Shown: piece by piece, positions 44,539-53,933 of the stretch
Position numbering within the stretch: position 1 is the first letter of the stretch
Layout of the letters: each line of letters begins with the position of its first letter
Assembly: GCA_015063885.1 (NCBI GenBank)
Contig: SVTH01000003.1
Span: forward strand, 62,001-126,000
Direction of reading: 5' to 3'
DNA from: Oscillospiraceae bacterium
GTDB taxonomy: Bacteria > Bacillota > Clostridia > Oscillospirales > CAG-382
Length of the DNA: 64,000 nucleotides
The notes under the pieces: model-generated
What the model saw: the letters and a program-made list of their open reading frames with translations, nothing else
The model's database searches: none
What the model was told of the DNA's origin: nothing
Translations under genes and position numbers: made by a program

Positions 44539-45960
44539 TTATTCCCGGTTCTCCGTCCTTGCCGCCTTGCCCAGGAGGGTTTGGTAATCCGACTCCCCGT
44601 CCCACAGCATCCGCCCGAAGAGCACGGCGGGAAGCCAGGGCTTTTCTTCAAACAAGCCGTCCTCCAACAGCCCGCAGATCTCTGCGCTCCCCTCGGATGC
44701 CTCCGCCAGCAAACGGATCATGCGGAAGGCGTACTCCCCGTTTTCCAGCCAGAAGGAGGTCTGGTTGCGCATGATATCCCTGCGGAGCGGAAGCTTTTCT
44801 TCCATCTCCTGCTTTTCGGAGACGCCCAGAAGGTAGGGACCCGTCTGGTGGGCAAAGCTGCTCCAATCCAGCCAGCTCATCCCCTTCAGAACGGCACCGA
44901 AGCCCTTGCCGCCCCGCAGGGATGCGATCTTGCGGGAGAACGCTTCGGTCTCCGCCGCAGTCTCCACCAAGGAGGCGCTGTATTCGTAGGGGAAGGCGCC
45001 GCAGTCCTCCCAAATGATGGAAAGCCGCTCGTCCGTCTTTGCGATCTCCTCAAGGGAGTTCTTCACGGAGGTGGCGTGGAGGCCGAACTCGATCTTCAGA
45101 TCCGGGTACAGGGCAAGCAATGCTTCCGCCACCTCGTTCACCCATTCCACGGCACATTCCGCTCTGTTGCGCCCCTCGATGGTCTCCACTCCCGTTTCCG
45201 TAAAGGTCTGGAAGTAGATGCCGTCTCCCCCAAGATGGGCGTAATCGCCTTGGTAGTTGGCAAGGATCTTTTCCTTCCATGCTTTTCTAAGCTCCGGGTT
45301 GGTGACCACGCCCTCCGGCTTTTCGTCCCACATCCAGGAGTATCCCCAGATCACGCGGATCCCCAAAGAATGGGCGTAGTCCACGAACTCCCTGCCGTTG
45401 ACGGGGGCAAAATCGTTCCACACGGTGATCTTGTTCATTTTCAGCCGTGCCATGTTGTCCAGGTATCTGCGGTAGTCGTAGATCACGTGCCCCCAGGTCC
45501 AAAGCCCACGCTCCTTGATGAGAGGGCGGGAGAGATGCTCGTAGGCGGGCAGGTCGTCGATGAAGGGCTTGATGAAATAGGGGTTGGCCCAGCCTCTGCG
45601 GCGGCGGATATCCGGCAGGTATTCGTCTGCAAACTCCACGGCGGCGTAGTAGCAGGCGGCTTCACTGCCCCCGGAGACGATCACCGTCTGTGCGTCTCCC
45701 TCCCCGTACACCTTCACGTAGGTGGCGTCGGCGGGAAGCTCCACTTCCGATAAAAGCTTGCGGATATGGGGATTGCTTTCCTTGGTGCCCACGTATATCG
45801 GGCAGGCCTTCCCCGTGGGGTTGGTATACAGAGCCAAAATGTAGGGCACGTAGCGCTTCACCGCACTTTGCACCAGATCCACGGCATTCTTTTCCATGCC
45901 GGTGTAGCTGCCGTAGATGATCTCAAAGCGGCGGCCCTCGTAAGTCTTCGTCAGTTCCAT
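44539..45960 (-). CDS. Probable glycoside hydrolase (GH20/GH84-like layout)
   Basis: 473 aa from ATG 45960, fixed by SD AGGAGG 7 nt before it. No signal peptide, so cytoplasmic. Residues about 10-130 form an alpha/beta N-terminal domain (YVPYILALYTNPTGKACPIYVG...VSGGSEAACYYAAVEFADEYLP) like those before the barrel of GH20, GH67 and GH84. The barrel includes RGLWTWGHVIYDYRRYLDNMARLKMNKITVW, GIRVIWGYSWMWDE, HLGGDGIYFQTFTETG, KIEFGLHAT and LSIIWEDCGAFPY. A pair of acids in the GGDGIYFQTFTE segment could be catalytic. The exact family is not recognised, and the substrate could be an amino sugar or uronide. Confidence 0.6.
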   Translation of the reverse strand: MELTKTYEGRRFEIIYGSYTGMEKNAVDLVQSAVKRYVPYILALYTNPTGKACPIYVGTKESNPHIRKLLSEVELPADATYVKVYGEGDAQTVIVSGGSEAACYYAAVEFADEYLPDIRRRRGWANPYFIKPFIDDLPAYEHLSRPLIKERGLWTWGHVIYDYRRYLDNMARLKMNKITVWNDFAPVNGREFVDYAHSLGIRVIWGYSWMWDEKPEGVVTNPELRKAWKEKILANYQGDYAHLGGDGIYFQTFTETGVETIEGRNRAECAVEWVNEVAEALLALYPDLKIEFGLHATSVKNSLEEIAKTDERLSIIWEDCGAFPYEYSASLVETAAETEAFSRKIASLRGGKGFGAVLKGMSWLDWSSFAHQTGPYLLGVSEKQEMEEKLPLRRDIMRNQTSFWLENGEYAFRMIRLLAEASEGSAEICGLLEDGLFEEKPWLPAVLFGRMLWDGESDYQTLLGKAARTENRE

Positions 45961-45982
45961 ATGCGGTACCTCCTGTAAGTTC

Positions 45983-46011
45983 AGTATATCATAAGTAAAG
46001 AGAAAAAGCAA
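45983..46011 (-). promoter_or_regulatory. Promoter of the probable glycosidase gene
   Basis: TTGCTT (46011-46006), 17 bp, TATACT (45988-45983) on the minus strand, 22 nt before ATG 45960. Confidence 0.75.
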
Positions 46012-46084
46012 GAAGAATTCGCTTGGCTGAACGTTTTACGCCCAGTTATCTCTGCCCGTTTGTTTCTCCCCATTGTATGAGGAA

Positions 46085-46890
46085 AAGCTACAATCTCGCC
46101 ACGGCAACGCAGGCTGCCCCCGGAATGGGGGAGCCTTTGCGACCTTGCTAAGGGGGGTACATCGGTAAAATTTCAGGTTATCCGCACCGCAGGCTGCCCC
46201 TGGAAGGGGGAGCTGGCGGCGTCAGCCGACTGAGGGGGTTGAGCCATGCGGAAAGATTCTTTCGGTAGCGGGAAAATAGACGTGGGTATAAGCCGTTGGT
46301 TGATTCGTGCCGGCGTCGTCGCCTCCGGGGGGGAGTACTACTTGTTACCGGCTTTTGAAAGTTAGTTTTGCCCGTGGGACAATCCCCTCAGTCACACCGC
46401 AAGCGGCGCGACAGCTCCCCTTGCTAAGGGGAGCCTTTTGACACAGCGATCATTTAGTTTGACAATCTTTTTATTCCGCTTGCTACCTTACTGATGGGAG
46501 CGTTTTTTCTCGGTGAAAAATGCAAGTTGCCCGCAACGCAGGCTGCCCCTGGAAGGGGGAGCTGGCACGGCGTGTCCGGCCGCCGTGACTGAGGGGGTTG
46601 AGCCGTGCGGAAAGATTCTTTCAGTAGCGGGAAAATAGACGTGGGTATAAGCCGTCGGTTGATTCGTACCGTCGGCGTCGTCTTTGGGGAAAGTGTTGCT
46701 TGTTACCGGCTTTTGAAAAGTTAGTTTTGCCCGCGGGACAATCCCCTCAGTCACACCGCAAGCGGCGCGACAGCTCCCCTTACTAAGGGGAGCCTTTAGC
46801 TTCGGCTAAATCTCTAACTTTACGCACCACAGGCTGCCCCTGGAAGGGGGGAATAGTCGGCTTTGCCAACCAAGGGGTTGACCCACGCCG
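46085..46890. repeat. Cluster of family-Q repeats, divergent copies
   Basis: CAGGCTGCCCC...GGAAGGGG starts at about 46107, 46191, 46541 and 46831. The copy near 46541 has an altered hairpin, CACGGCG...CGCCGTG, in place of GGCGTCAGCC-type stems. The units also carry GGGAAAATAGACGTGGGTATAAGCCG and CTCCCCTT.CTAAGGGGAG hairpins. No gene is supported in 46012-46966. Confidence 0.85.
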
Positions 46891-46966
46891 AAAGATTCCT
46901 TTTGGTTATACAAAAGAAGAGCCGAGTCTTTTGACCCGGCTCCCAAACGTCTTCGTTATGCGGTTT

Positions 46967-48526
46967 TCACGCCTGCTTTTCTTCCTGCTTTTCCTCGTGG
47001 TATTCCTTGTCGGTGTTGACGCTCCACACGGAGGAACGGTCGGTAGAACCGTTTTTGATGCACTTGGCCGCCTCGAAAGCGGTGACCATGGAGTGGTCCA
47101 TGTTGTTGTAGCGGTGCTGACCGTTTCTGCCCACGCAGAACAGGTTCTCGTAGGTGTCCAGGTGGTTCTTCACCACGTCGAACTTGTAGTAGGAGCCGAA
47201 GTAAGCGGGGTACGCCTTCTTCACGCGGACGCGGTTGGCATCCAGAACGTCTGCTTCATCGATGACGCCGATGTGGGCAAGCTCCTTCTTGGCGAAGGCG
47301 ATGAAGTCCTCGTCGGACATCTCCCACATTTCGTCGCCCTCGGTGCAGAAGTACTCAAGGCCGATCCAAACGGTATCCTCGGGCTTTTCCACCATATAGG
47401 GGGACCAGTTGTTGAAGATCTGCAGTCTGCCCAGCTTTACGTCACGCTCCTGGATGTAGATCCAGCAGTCGGGAACGATATCCCCCAGGGTCTTCATCTT
47501 GGTCCGGTTCTTGATCTGCAGCTTGTTCACCAAAAGACCTACGGTGATGAAATCACGGTAAGGCAGGGTGGTAGCCACCTCGTAGACGTCGGCGGGAACG
47601 TTGTCCTTGCCCATGCCCTCCACCAGGTCCTTGATGGGCATGGAGGAGATGAAGTAATCACCCTCCACCACGGAGCCGTCTGACAAGGTCACGGAGTTTA
47701 CCTTGCCCTCGCCCAGGTTGATGCCCTTGACGGAGCTGTTCATACGGATCTCGCCGCCCAAGGACTTGATCTCCTCCGCCAGGGTCTCCCAAAGCTGGCC
47801 GGGACCCTTCTTGGGGTAAACGAACTGCTCGATAAGGGAAGTCTCCACCTTGCCGCCCTTCTTCTTGAAGGGGCCGGTGACGGCGTTGGCCAGGGCCTTC
47901 CACAGGGAAAGTCCCTTCACACGCTGTGCGCCCCAATCGGCGGAGAGGTACTTGGGGTTCACGCCCCAAAGCTTTTCGGTATAATCCTCAAAGAACATCT
48001 CGTACAGAGGCTTGCCGAAGCGGTTGATATAGAAGTTGGCCAGGTTGTCCTCCGGCTTCTTGTGGACGCAGGACCAAACGTAGCCGAAGCCCGCCTTCAC
48101 GGTGTTCTTGAAGCCCATGTTCTTCAGCGTCTCGCCGCTTAAGGACACGGGATACTTGAAGAACTTCTTCAGGAAGTAGATACGGGAAACACGGTCGCGG
48201 ACCAGCATGACCTGATCGGTGACCTCGGGGTCGGGGCCGCCCGCAACCAGGGGCTTTTCTCTCCCCAGCACCTTATCGTCGTATGCGGGAGCGCCCTGGG
48301 TGGGCAGGATGTGCGCCCAAAGCTCGTTGACGTCCTTATCCTTGGAGAAGAAACGGTGGCCGCCGATATCCATACGGTTGCCGTTGTAGTTGACGGTACG
48401 GGAAATACCGCCGATGGCGTCGCTTTCCTCCAAAATGATGGGCTTCACGTCCGTCTCGGTAAGCAGCTTGTAGGCTGCGGTCAGACCTGCGGGGCCTGCG
48501 CCGATGATGATGGCTGTCTTAGACAT
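46967..48526 (-). CDS. FAD-dependent oxidoreductase, UDP-galactopyranose mutase/amine oxidase-like
   Basis: 519 aa from ATG 48526 ([30 protein letters not shown]). Rossmann FAD site GAGPAGL with the acidic strand end [16 protein letters not shown] and GGHRFFSKD, typical of the NAD(P)-binding_8/UGM/protoporphyrinogen-oxidase group. [26 protein letters not shown] is the motif shared with UDP-galactopyranose-mutase-like proteins. The C-terminal FAD contact is [29 protein letters not shown]. The tail ([10 protein letters not shown]) is charged. It lies 15 nt after gtrA, so a role in nucleotide-sugar or lipid-linked sugar handling is likely but unproved. Confidence 0.78.
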   Translation of the reverse strand: MSKTAIIIGAGPAGLTAAYKLLTETDVKPIILEESDAIGGISRTVNYNGNRMDIGGHRFFSKDKDVNELWAHILPTQGAPAYDDKVLGREKPLVAGGPDPEVTDQVMLVRDRVSRIYFLKKFFKYPVSLSGETLKNMGFKNTVKAGFGYVWSCVHKKPEDNLANFYINRFGKPLYEMFFEDYTEKLWGVNPKYLSADWGAQRVKGLSLWKALANAVTGPFKKKGGKVETSLIEQFVYPKKGPGQLWETLAEEIKSLGGEIRMNSSVKGINLGEGKVNSVTLSDGSVVEGDYFISSMPIKDLVEGMGKDNVPADVYEVATTLPYRDFITVGLLVNKLQIKNRTKMKTLGDIVPDCWIYIQERDVKLGRLQIFNNWSPYMVEKPEDTVWIGLEYFCTEGDEMWEMSDEDFIAFAKKELAHIGVIDEADVLDANRVRVKKAYPAYFGSYYKFDVVKNHLDTYENLFCVGRNGQHRYNNMDHSMVTAFEAAKCIKNGSTDRSSVWSVNTDKEYHEEKQEEKQA

Positions 48527-48541
48527 AATACACCTCAAAAA

Positions 48542-48994
48542 TCACTTTCTGTTGGCGAAGAACTTCCGCCCGACGTAGTTCCAGCCCGTTACGGGGATGG
48601 CGATGGAAACCTTATAGATCAGCTCGTTGAGGTCGCCCTCTCCGAACAGCGCGATACAGCCCTGGTTCAGCCCGATGCTCAAAAGCAAGCCCACGATGCC
48701 CACCACGGTGAACTGCATAAACGCCTTCGCCGTGCGGCTGTTCTTCTTCTGCTCCTCGCTTGTGAACACCAGGAACATGGACATGAAGTTGTTGATGAGC
48801 AAGCCCACGATGAACCCCATGGTCACGGAGATCATGTTGGTCACGTCCATGCCCATCCATACTCCCAAGTCGGGCAGCAGGAACATATTGAACAGGTTGA
48901 ACACTAAGATATTATCGAAAACGAACGCCGTTCCTCCGGCGAACAGATAGCGGATGATCTCCATCCCCCAAAGCTTTTTGATCAGCGAAATCAT
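48542..48994 (-). CDS. GtrA-like membrane protein
   Basis: 150 aa from ATG 48994 (MISLIKKLWGMEIIRYLFAGG). Four membrane segments with the GtrA family pattern: FAGGTAFVFDNILVFNLFNMF, ISVTMGFIVGLLINNFMSMFLVF, FTVVGIVGLLLSIGLNQ and the final VSIAIPVTGWNYVGRKFFANRK. GtrA proteins are thought to move undecaprenyl-linked sugars across the membrane or assist surface glycosylation. It starts the two-gene unit with the FAD enzyme at 46967. The longer in-frame start would lie on the promoter and is rejected. Confidence 0.88.
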   Translation of the reverse strand: MISLIKKLWGMEIIRYLFAGGTAFVFDNILVFNLFNMFLLPDLGVWMGMDVTNMISVTMGFIVGLLINNFMSMFLVFTSEEQKKNSRTAKAFMQFTVVGIVGLLLSIGLNQGCIALFGEGDLNELIYKVSIAIPVTGWNYVGRKFFANRK

Positions 48995-49027
48995 AGCCTG
49001 TTTTCCCTCTATTGTACAGTTACCGAT

Positions 49028-49056
49028 AGTATACTCCAAAAATCGCCCTAAGTCAA
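49028..49056 (-). promoter_or_regulatory. gtrA operon promoter
   Basis: TTGACT (49056-49051), 17 bp, TATACT (49033-49028) on the minus strand. Confidence 0.8.
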
Positions 49057-49099
49057 GTCTTTTTTGTGAACAACTGCGAAGCAGTGTTCGTTAACCACT

Positions 49100-49768
49100 C
49101 TACGGCTTGATGGTCCAGTCGATGGCGCGGTCTCCCAGGAAGGCGTTGCACTTGGAGAAGTGACCGCACCCCATAAAGCCCCGGGAGGCGGAAAGGGGGC
49201 TGGGATGCACCGTCTCCAGCACCAGATGGCGGGGGTTGGTGATGAGTGCCTTCTTGGCACGGGCGTAGTTCCCCCACAGGAAGAACACCACGGGCTCCTC
49301 TTTTTCGTTGAGCAGGCTGATGGCCCTGTCGGTAAACTGCTCCCAGCCCTTGCCGCGGTGGGAGCCTGCCATGCCCTCCCGTACGGTGAGGACGCTGTTG
49401 AGAAGCAAAACGCCCTGCTTTGCCCATTCCGTCAGATCCCCGTGAGGGGGCGGAACGAAGCCGATGTCACGGGCCAGCTCTTTGTAAATATTCTGCAAGG
49501 AAGGAGGGATCTGCACGCCCTTCCGCACGGAAAAGCACATGCCGTGGGCCTGTCCGATCTCGTGGTAGGGATCCTGCCCCAAGATCACCGCCTTCACGTT
49601 CTCGTAGCCCGTCATACGGAAGGCGGAGAACAAGTCCTCCATGGGCGGAAAGATACGGTGTCCGCTTTGGAGGTATTCCTTCTTTAAGAACCCCCGCAGG
49701 GCTTGGTAATAGGGCTTGTCGTATTCCGGCGCCAGCAAGGCGTCCCAGCCGTTGTCGAATTTGAACAT
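49100..49768 (-). CDS. ung: Uracil-DNA glycosylase
   Basis: Removes uracil from DNA at the start of base-excision repair. 222 aa, family 1. Water-activating loop [20 protein letters not shown] near residue 62, uracil-binding [25 protein letters not shown], and the leucine-loop motif [15 protein letters not shown] near 188, all intact. SD AAGGAGG before ATG 49768, own promoter. A 9-bp hairpin (GAACACTGC/GCAGTTGTTC with a bulge, 49069-49090) lies behind its stop. Confidence 0.97.
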   Translation of the reverse strand: MFKFDNGWDALLAPEYDKPYYQALRGFLKKEYLQSGHRIFPPMEDLFSAFRMTGYENVKAVILGQDPYHEIGQAHGMCFSVRKGVQIPPSLQNIYKELARDIGFVPPPHGDLTEWAKQGVLLLNSVLTVREGMAGSHRGKGWEQFTDRAISLLNEKEEPVVFFLWGNYARAKKALITNPRHLVLETVHPSPLSASRGFMGCGHFSKCNAFLGDRAIDWTIKP

Positions 49769-49790
49769 AGACGCAACCTCCTTTTCTTGC

Positions 49791-49819
49791 AGTATACCAC
49801 ATTATTTTCGTTTGTGCAA
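49791..49819 (-). promoter_or_regulatory. ung promoter
   Basis: TTGCAC (49819-49814), 17 bp, TATACT (49796-49791) on the minus strand. Confidence 0.8.
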
Positions 49820-49869
49820 GAGGGAAAACGGGATTTGAAGGAGACGGAGGAAATGGGTGGCATAGGCAA

Positions 49870-50200
49870 AAAATATTGACGTGTCGGCGAAAACCGTTAC
49901 GTTCGGTTCCGGGACGCCATACCGCCTTCGGCGGCAAAACAGTGACCCCTACGGATCCGAAGGGAGCACAGCGGAAAAATCAAACCTCGTCTTTCGCAGG
50001 ATGGGTCGCCGTGGACGTCGACCCCTACAGGACCGAATCAACAAAAGATGAAAAACATACCTTCTCTCCCGCATAGAGTACGGTTTAAAATCCGGTTTAT
50101 ACCCACCTCATTGCGTGAAAATACTGTACGGATTCGGATAACGATCCCTGCGTATTTGTAGGGGTCGACGTCCACGGCGACCCGCCTGCGTTGAAGGGCA
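49870..50200. repeat. Intergenic repeat cluster with R palindromes in both orientations
   Basis: Contains GTGTCGGCGAAAACCGTT and CCGCCTTCGGCGG, related to the inner part of the uvrA-flanking repeats. One inverted R palindrome lies near 50005-50030 and one direct copy at 50162-50183 (GGGTCG/CGACCC). No gene is supported between ung and the alpha-galactosidase. Confidence 0.8.
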
Positions 50201-50247
50201 AAAACGGTTTTATGCCGTACTCCATGGGCGGGGTTCCCCGATAACCC

Positions 50248-50276
50248 TTGACAAATATACATTTTTCCTGTAAAAT
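50248..50276 (+). promoter_or_regulatory. Alpha-galactosidase promoter
   Basis: TTGACA (50248-50253), 17 bp, TAAAAT (50271-50276), 35 nt before ATG 50312 with SD GGAGGAG. No clear operator was seen. Confidence 0.8.
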
Positions 50277-50311
50277 ACGAAAAGGAAAAAACAAACACAC
50301 GGAGGAGTCAT

Positions 50312-52492
50312 ATGATCCGTTTTGACAAAGAGATCCTTCAATTTCAATTGAATACCAAAAGCTTCAGCTACGTGATGCAGGTAAGGGACGGCTTCCTTTT
50401 GCATTTGTACTGGGGCAAGAAGCTTTCTGCGGGAGATCACTCCTACTTCTTCCGCGAGCAGGGCAGAGCCGCCTTCTCCCCCCGTCTGGAGGGCTGCAAA
50501 GGCTTTATCCTGGACGACGTTCCTCTGGAATACCCCTGCTGGGGCAGAGGCGACTTGCGTACCCCCGCTTTGGAGATCGAAAACACCGACGGCAGTAACA
50601 TCGTGGATCTCCGCTACGTGAGCCACGAGCTCCTTTCCGGCAAGCCCGGCATCCCCGGTCTGCCTGCGGTGTACGTAGAGAATGACAGCGAGTGCGAGAC
50701 CTTGGTGATCCGCTTGCAGGATGCTTACAGCAAGGTGGCCGTGGAGCTGTATTACTGCGTGATGGAGGGTTACGATATCCTCACCCGCTACGCCCGCATC
50801 ATCAACGAGGGCGAGGGAAGCGTGCAGATCCGCCGTGCCATGTCCGCAAGCTTTGATTTCGACAAGGCGGAGTTTGACATCATCTCCAACTACGGCACCC
50901 ATTGCAGAGAGCGTCAGATCGAGCGCCACGCCCTCAAGCACGGCAGATTCTTAATGTCCAGCCGCAGAGGTGCTTCCTCCCACGTTCACAACCCCTTTAT
51001 GATCCTCACCTCCCCCACCGCCGACGAGACCAGCGGCGACGTATACGCCACCGTTCTGGTGTATTCCGGCAACTTCGCGGCGGAGGCCGCACCCGGTCAG
51101 TTTGACGTGACCCGTGCCATGATCGGTCTCAATCCCGAGGAGTTCTCCTGGAAGCTGGATCCCGGAGAAGACTTCTACACCCCCGAGGCGGTGCAGACTT
51201 ATTCTTCTACCGGCTTGGAGACCATGTCCCACAACTTCCACAAGCTGTTCCGCACCCGTTTGGCAAGGGGCACCTACCGCGACGCCCGCCGTCCCGTACT
51301 GCTCAACAGCTGGGAGGCCTGCTACTTCGGCTTTGACGAAGAGCGGCTGAAGAAGATCGGCACCTGCTGCGGCGACCTGGGCATTGAGCTGTTGGTCATC
51401 GACGACGGCTGGTTCGGCAAGCGTGACAGCGACAACTGCTCCCTGGGCGACTGGGTGGTGGATAAGAGAAAGCTCCCGGGCGGCATTGAGGGCATTTACA
51501 ACCATCTGAAGCCCTTGAACATCGACCTGGGCATCTGGTTTGAGCCCGAGATGGTCTCCCCCGACAGTGATCTTTACCGCAACCATCCCGATTGGTGCCT
51601 GCATATTGCAGACCGCCCCCGCAGCGAGGGCAGAAACCAGCTGATTTTGGATCTTTCCCGCAAGGAGGTCTGCGATTACCTGTACGATTCCCTTGCCGCC
51701 GTGCTGAACACCGGTATGATCGCCTACGTGAAGTGGGACTTCAACCGCAACATGACGGAGGTGGGCAACCCCAATATTCCCGCCGATCAAAAGAGAGAGA
51801 TCACCCACCGCTACTACCTGGGCCTTTACAGCCTGCTGGAGCGCTTGGTCACCGACTTCCCCCACGTTCTGTTTGAATCCTGCTCCGGCGGCGGAGGACG
51901 GTTTGACGCAGGCCTGCTCTACTATATGCCCCAGGTATGGACCTCCGACAACTCCGACGCCATCGAGAGACTGCGGATCCAATACGGCACCTCTTTGGTA
52001 TACCCCCTGTCTGCCATGAGCGCCCACGTTTCCGCCTCCCCCAACCATCAGACGGGGCACGTCACCTCCTTCGAGACCCGCTTCAACGTGGCTCTCACAG
52101 GGTCCTTCGGCTACGAGCTGGATCCCACCCAGCTTTCCGATACCGAAAAGCAGCTGGTGCTTTCCACCGGGAACACCTTCAAGGAATACGGAGAGCGCAT
52201 CGCCAAGGGCACCTACTACCGTCTCCGTGACCCCCATGCGGGAGATCACGCCGCCTGGTGTACCGTTTCCGAAGACAAGTCTTTGTGTATCGCTTCCTTC
52301 GTGCTGACCCACGTGCGGATGTACGGCCACAACGAGCGGATCTGCCTGAGAGGACTGAAGCCCGAGGCAACCTACGTGGATAAGAACACCGGTATCTCCT
52401 ACCGAGGCGACCAACTGATGAATTTCGGTCTCCACGTGCCGCTGTCTTTGGAATTCACAAGCCTTTTGTGGATCCTGGAAGAAAAACGGTAA
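50312..52492 (+). CDS. Alpha-galactosidase, GH36
   Basis: Releases terminal alpha-galactose from raffinose-family sugars or melibiose. 726 aa without signal peptide, so it acts inside the cell on imported sugar. Order: N-terminal beta-supersandwich (residues 1-320), TIM barrel, C-terminal beta domain. Barrel signatures: LLVIDDGWFGKRDSDN, GIWFEPEMVSPDSDLY, catalytic nucleophile in YVKWDFNRNMTE (Asp near 474), ESCSGGGGRFD and the acid/base in WTSDNSDAIERLRIQYG (Asp near 546). Spacing and length match GH36 enzymes of Gram-positives. No transporter lies beside it. Monocistronic by its promoter. Confidence 0.95.
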   Translation: MIRFDKEILQFQLNTKSFSYVMQVRDGFLLHLYWGKKLSAGDHSYFFREQGRAAFSPRLEGCKGFILDDVPLEYPCWGRGDLRTPALEIENTDGSNIVDLRYVSHELLSGKPGIPGLPAVYVENDSECETLVIRLQDAYSKVAVELYYCVMEGYDILTRYARIINEGEGSVQIRRAMSASFDFDKAEFDIISNYGTHCRERQIERHALKHGRFLMSSRRGASSHVHNPFMILTSPTADETSGDVYATVLVYSGNFAAEAAPGQFDVTRAMIGLNPEEFSWKLDPGEDFYTPEAVQTYSSTGLETMSHNFHKLFRTRLARGTYRDARRPVLLNSWEACYFGFDEERLKKIGTCCGDLGIELLVIDDGWFGKRDSDNCSLGDWVVDKRKLPGGIEGIYNHLKPLNIDLGIWFEPEMVSPDSDLYRNHPDWCLHIADRPRSEGRNQLILDLSRKEVCDYLYDSLAAVLNTGMIAYVKWDFNRNMTEVGNPNIPADQKREITHRYYLGLYSLLERLVTDFPHVLFESCSGGGGRFDAGLLYYMPQVWTSDNSDAIERLRIQYGTSLVYPLSAMSAHVSASPNHQTGHVTSFETRFNVALTGSFGYELDPTQLSDTEKQLVLSTGNTFKEYGERIAKGTYYRLRDPHAGDHAAWCTVSEDKSLCIASFVLTHVRMYGHNERICLRGLKPEATYVDKNTGISYRGDQLMNFGLHVPLSLEFTSLLWILEEKR

Positions 52493-52509
52493 TTTTTGAA
52501 AAAAAGGTA

Positions 52510-52538
52510 TTGAAAAATCTATTTTGCCGTGCTATACT
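52510..52538 (+). promoter_or_regulatory. Promoter of the small membrane protein gene
   Basis: TTGAAA (52510-52515), 17 bp, TATACT (52533-52538), 35 nt before ATG 52574. Confidence 0.75.
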
Positions 52539-52573
52539 GTAGGCAACAAAAATCCGAAAAAGGAGTTTTTATC

Positions 52574-52843
52574 ATGGCTTTTCTTAAGAAATTCTGGCCC
52601 TATTCCTTCACCGTGAAGGCTAAGGACGTTACCTCCCTGGTAGTAAACATCATCATTCAGATCCTGGTTGCCTTTGCGGCAGGTCTGTTGATCTGGCTGG
52701 CTACCGCCATCACCGGTTGGATCCCCGTTCTGGGCGGTCTGTTGGGCATTCTGCTGGGCGCCGTAGGTTCCGTGATCGAGATCTACGTTCTCATCGGCAT
52801 CGTGCTTTCCGTTCTGAACTTCTGTGACGTTCTGAAGGACTGA
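52574..52843 (+). CDS. Small membrane protein, unknown function
   Basis: 89 aa from ATG 52574 with SD AAGGAG. The start MAFLKKFWPYSFTVKAKDV is amphipathic. Two long hydrophobic helices follow: VVNIIIQILVAFAAGLLIWL and the Gly-rich IPVLGGLLGILLGAVGSV, running on into YVLIGIVLSVLNF. Own promoter and terminator, so it is a real small gene. The layout recalls small conserved 'YqaE-like' or envelope-stress proteins, but I do not recognise the family. Confidence 0.75.
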   Translation: MAFLKKFWPYSFTVKAKDVTSLVVNIIIQILVAFAAGLLIWLATAITGWIPVLGGLLGILLGAVGSVIEIYVLIGIVLSVLNFCDVLKD

Positions 52844-52860
52844 GATCATTTGCAAAACAA

Positions 52861-52892
52861 AACGCAACCCCGTAAAAAGGGTTGCGTTTTTT
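52861..52892. terminator. Bidirectional terminator
   Basis: AACGCAACCC-cgtaaaaa-GGGTTGCGTT followed by TTTT on plus and preceded by an A-rich run for the minus-strand rubrerythrin gene, which ends at 52903. Confidence 0.93.
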
Positions 52893-52902
52893 GTTTGCTT
52901 AC

Positions 52903-53442
52903 TTAATACTTTTCCACTTTCTTCTGGAAGTATGCCTTGGGGTGTGCGCAAACGGGGCACATCTCGGGGGCGGCTTTCCCTACGTGTACGTGGCCGCAGT
53001 TGGTGCAGAGCCATACGCAAACGTCCTCGGAAACGAAGATCTTCTCGGTCTGCAGCTTCTCCAGAACCGCTCTGTAGCGAGCCTCGTGCTCCTTCTCGAT
53101 GGCGCCTACCATTTCGAACAGCAATGCGATGTGGGTGAAGCCTTCCTCACGGGCGTCCTTGGCAAAGCCTGCGTACATATCCGTCCACTCGTAGTGCTCT
53201 CCTGCAGCCGCATCCTCCAGGTTGGTGGCGGTGTCGGGAATGCCGCCGTCGTGGAGAAGCTTGAACCAGATCTTGGCGTGCTCCTTCTCGTTCTTGGCGG
53301 TCTCGGTGAAGACGTCGGCAAGGAGGGTGTAGCCTTCCTTCTTTGCCACGGAGGCGTAGTAGTCGTACTTGTTACGCGCCTGGGATTCCCCTGCAAAAGC
53401 CGCAAGCAGGTTCATTTCGGTTTTGGTGCCCTTCAGTTCCAT
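52903..53442 (-). CDS. Rubrerythrin family protein
   Basis: Diiron peroxidase protecting anaerobes from H2O2. 179 aa. The four-helix domain carries the metal ligands in [33 protein letters not shown], and [15 protein letters not shown]. The C-terminal rubredoxin-like domain has [10 protein letters not shown] and [11 protein letters not shown] for one iron. Complete on both counts. It starts 32 nt after the perR-like gene with SD AAAGGAG, so both share a transcript. This pairing (PerR with rubrerythrin) is typical of anaerobic peroxide defence. Confidence 0.93.
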   Translation of the reverse strand: MELKGTKTEMNLLAAFAGESQARNKYDYYASVAKKEGYTLLADVFTETAKNEKEHAKIWFKLLHDGGIPDTATNLEDAAAGEHYEWTDMYAGFAKDAREEGFTHIALLFEMVGAIEKEHEARYRAVLEKLQTEKIFVSEDVCVWLCTNCGHVHVGKAAPEMCPVCAHPKAYFQKKVEKY

Positions 53443-53474
53443 AGATCATAGACTCCTTTTGTGATAGAGAAAAT

Positions 53475-53858
53475 TTATTGTACTTGTACTTTTTTTCCTT
53501 TGGCCTTGCAGGCGGGGCAAATGCCGCGGATGTTCAGTTGGTAATCCAGCACGGTGATCTCTCCCCTGGATTCCAGAAGCTCCTTCAGCCCGCCGAAGGT
53601 GATGTCCACCAGCTTGCCGCATCCGTCGCAATGGAGATGCTCGTGGGGGATCATGTTGCGGTCGTAACGGTCGGGGCCGTATTCCGTGACGATCTGACGG
53701 ATCTCCTTGTCCTCCACCATCAGCCGCAAATTGCGGTATACCGTCCCCAGCGCGATGGAGGGCATCTCCGCCTTGGCGTAGCCGAAGATCTCGTCTGCGG
53801 ACAAGTGCCCTTCCGTATTCATAATGATCTTGTAGATCAACTGTCTTTGTCTTGTCAT
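53475..53858 (-). CDS. perR: Fur-family repressor, PerR type
   Basis: 127 aa. Winged-helix N-terminus: MTRQRQLIYKIIMNTEGHLSADEIFGYAK, then SIALGTVYRNLRLMVEDKEI (recognition helix). Metal sites: HEHLHCDGCGK and, near the end, GICPACK, giving two CxxC pairs for structural zinc. The gene partner (rubrerythrin) and short length favour PerR over Fur or Zur, but the oxidisable His cannot be proved from sequence alone. A small inverted repeat, AATAG-TTC-CTATT, lies in its 5' leader (53875-53887) and may be its own operator. Confidence 0.85.
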   Translation of the reverse strand: MTRQRQLIYKIIMNTEGHLSADEIFGYAKAEMPSIALGTVYRNLRLMVEDKEIRQIVTEYGPDRYDRNMIPHEHLHCDGCGKLVDITFGGLKELLESRGEITVLDYQLNIRGICPACKAKGKKVQVQ

Positions 53859-53874
53859 GGCTACTCCGTTTAAG

Positions 53875-53925
53875 AATAGTTCCTATTTCTTTGCTTAGTA
53901 TACCACCTTTTTTCGACTTTGTCAA
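53875..53925 (-). promoter_or_regulatory. perR-rubrerythrin promoter with possible operator
   Basis: TTGACA (53925-53920), 17 bp, TATACT (53902-53897) on the minus strand. Downstream inverted repeat AATAG-TTC-CTATT (53875-53887), A+T-rich like Fur-family boxes though not the canonical PerR box. Confidence 0.7.
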
Positions 53926-53933
53926 GTTCTTTC

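Noticed and set aside
49069-49090. Terminator behind ung
   Set aside because: The hairpin is followed by A, not T, on the ung strand, so it is noted only as a hairpin.
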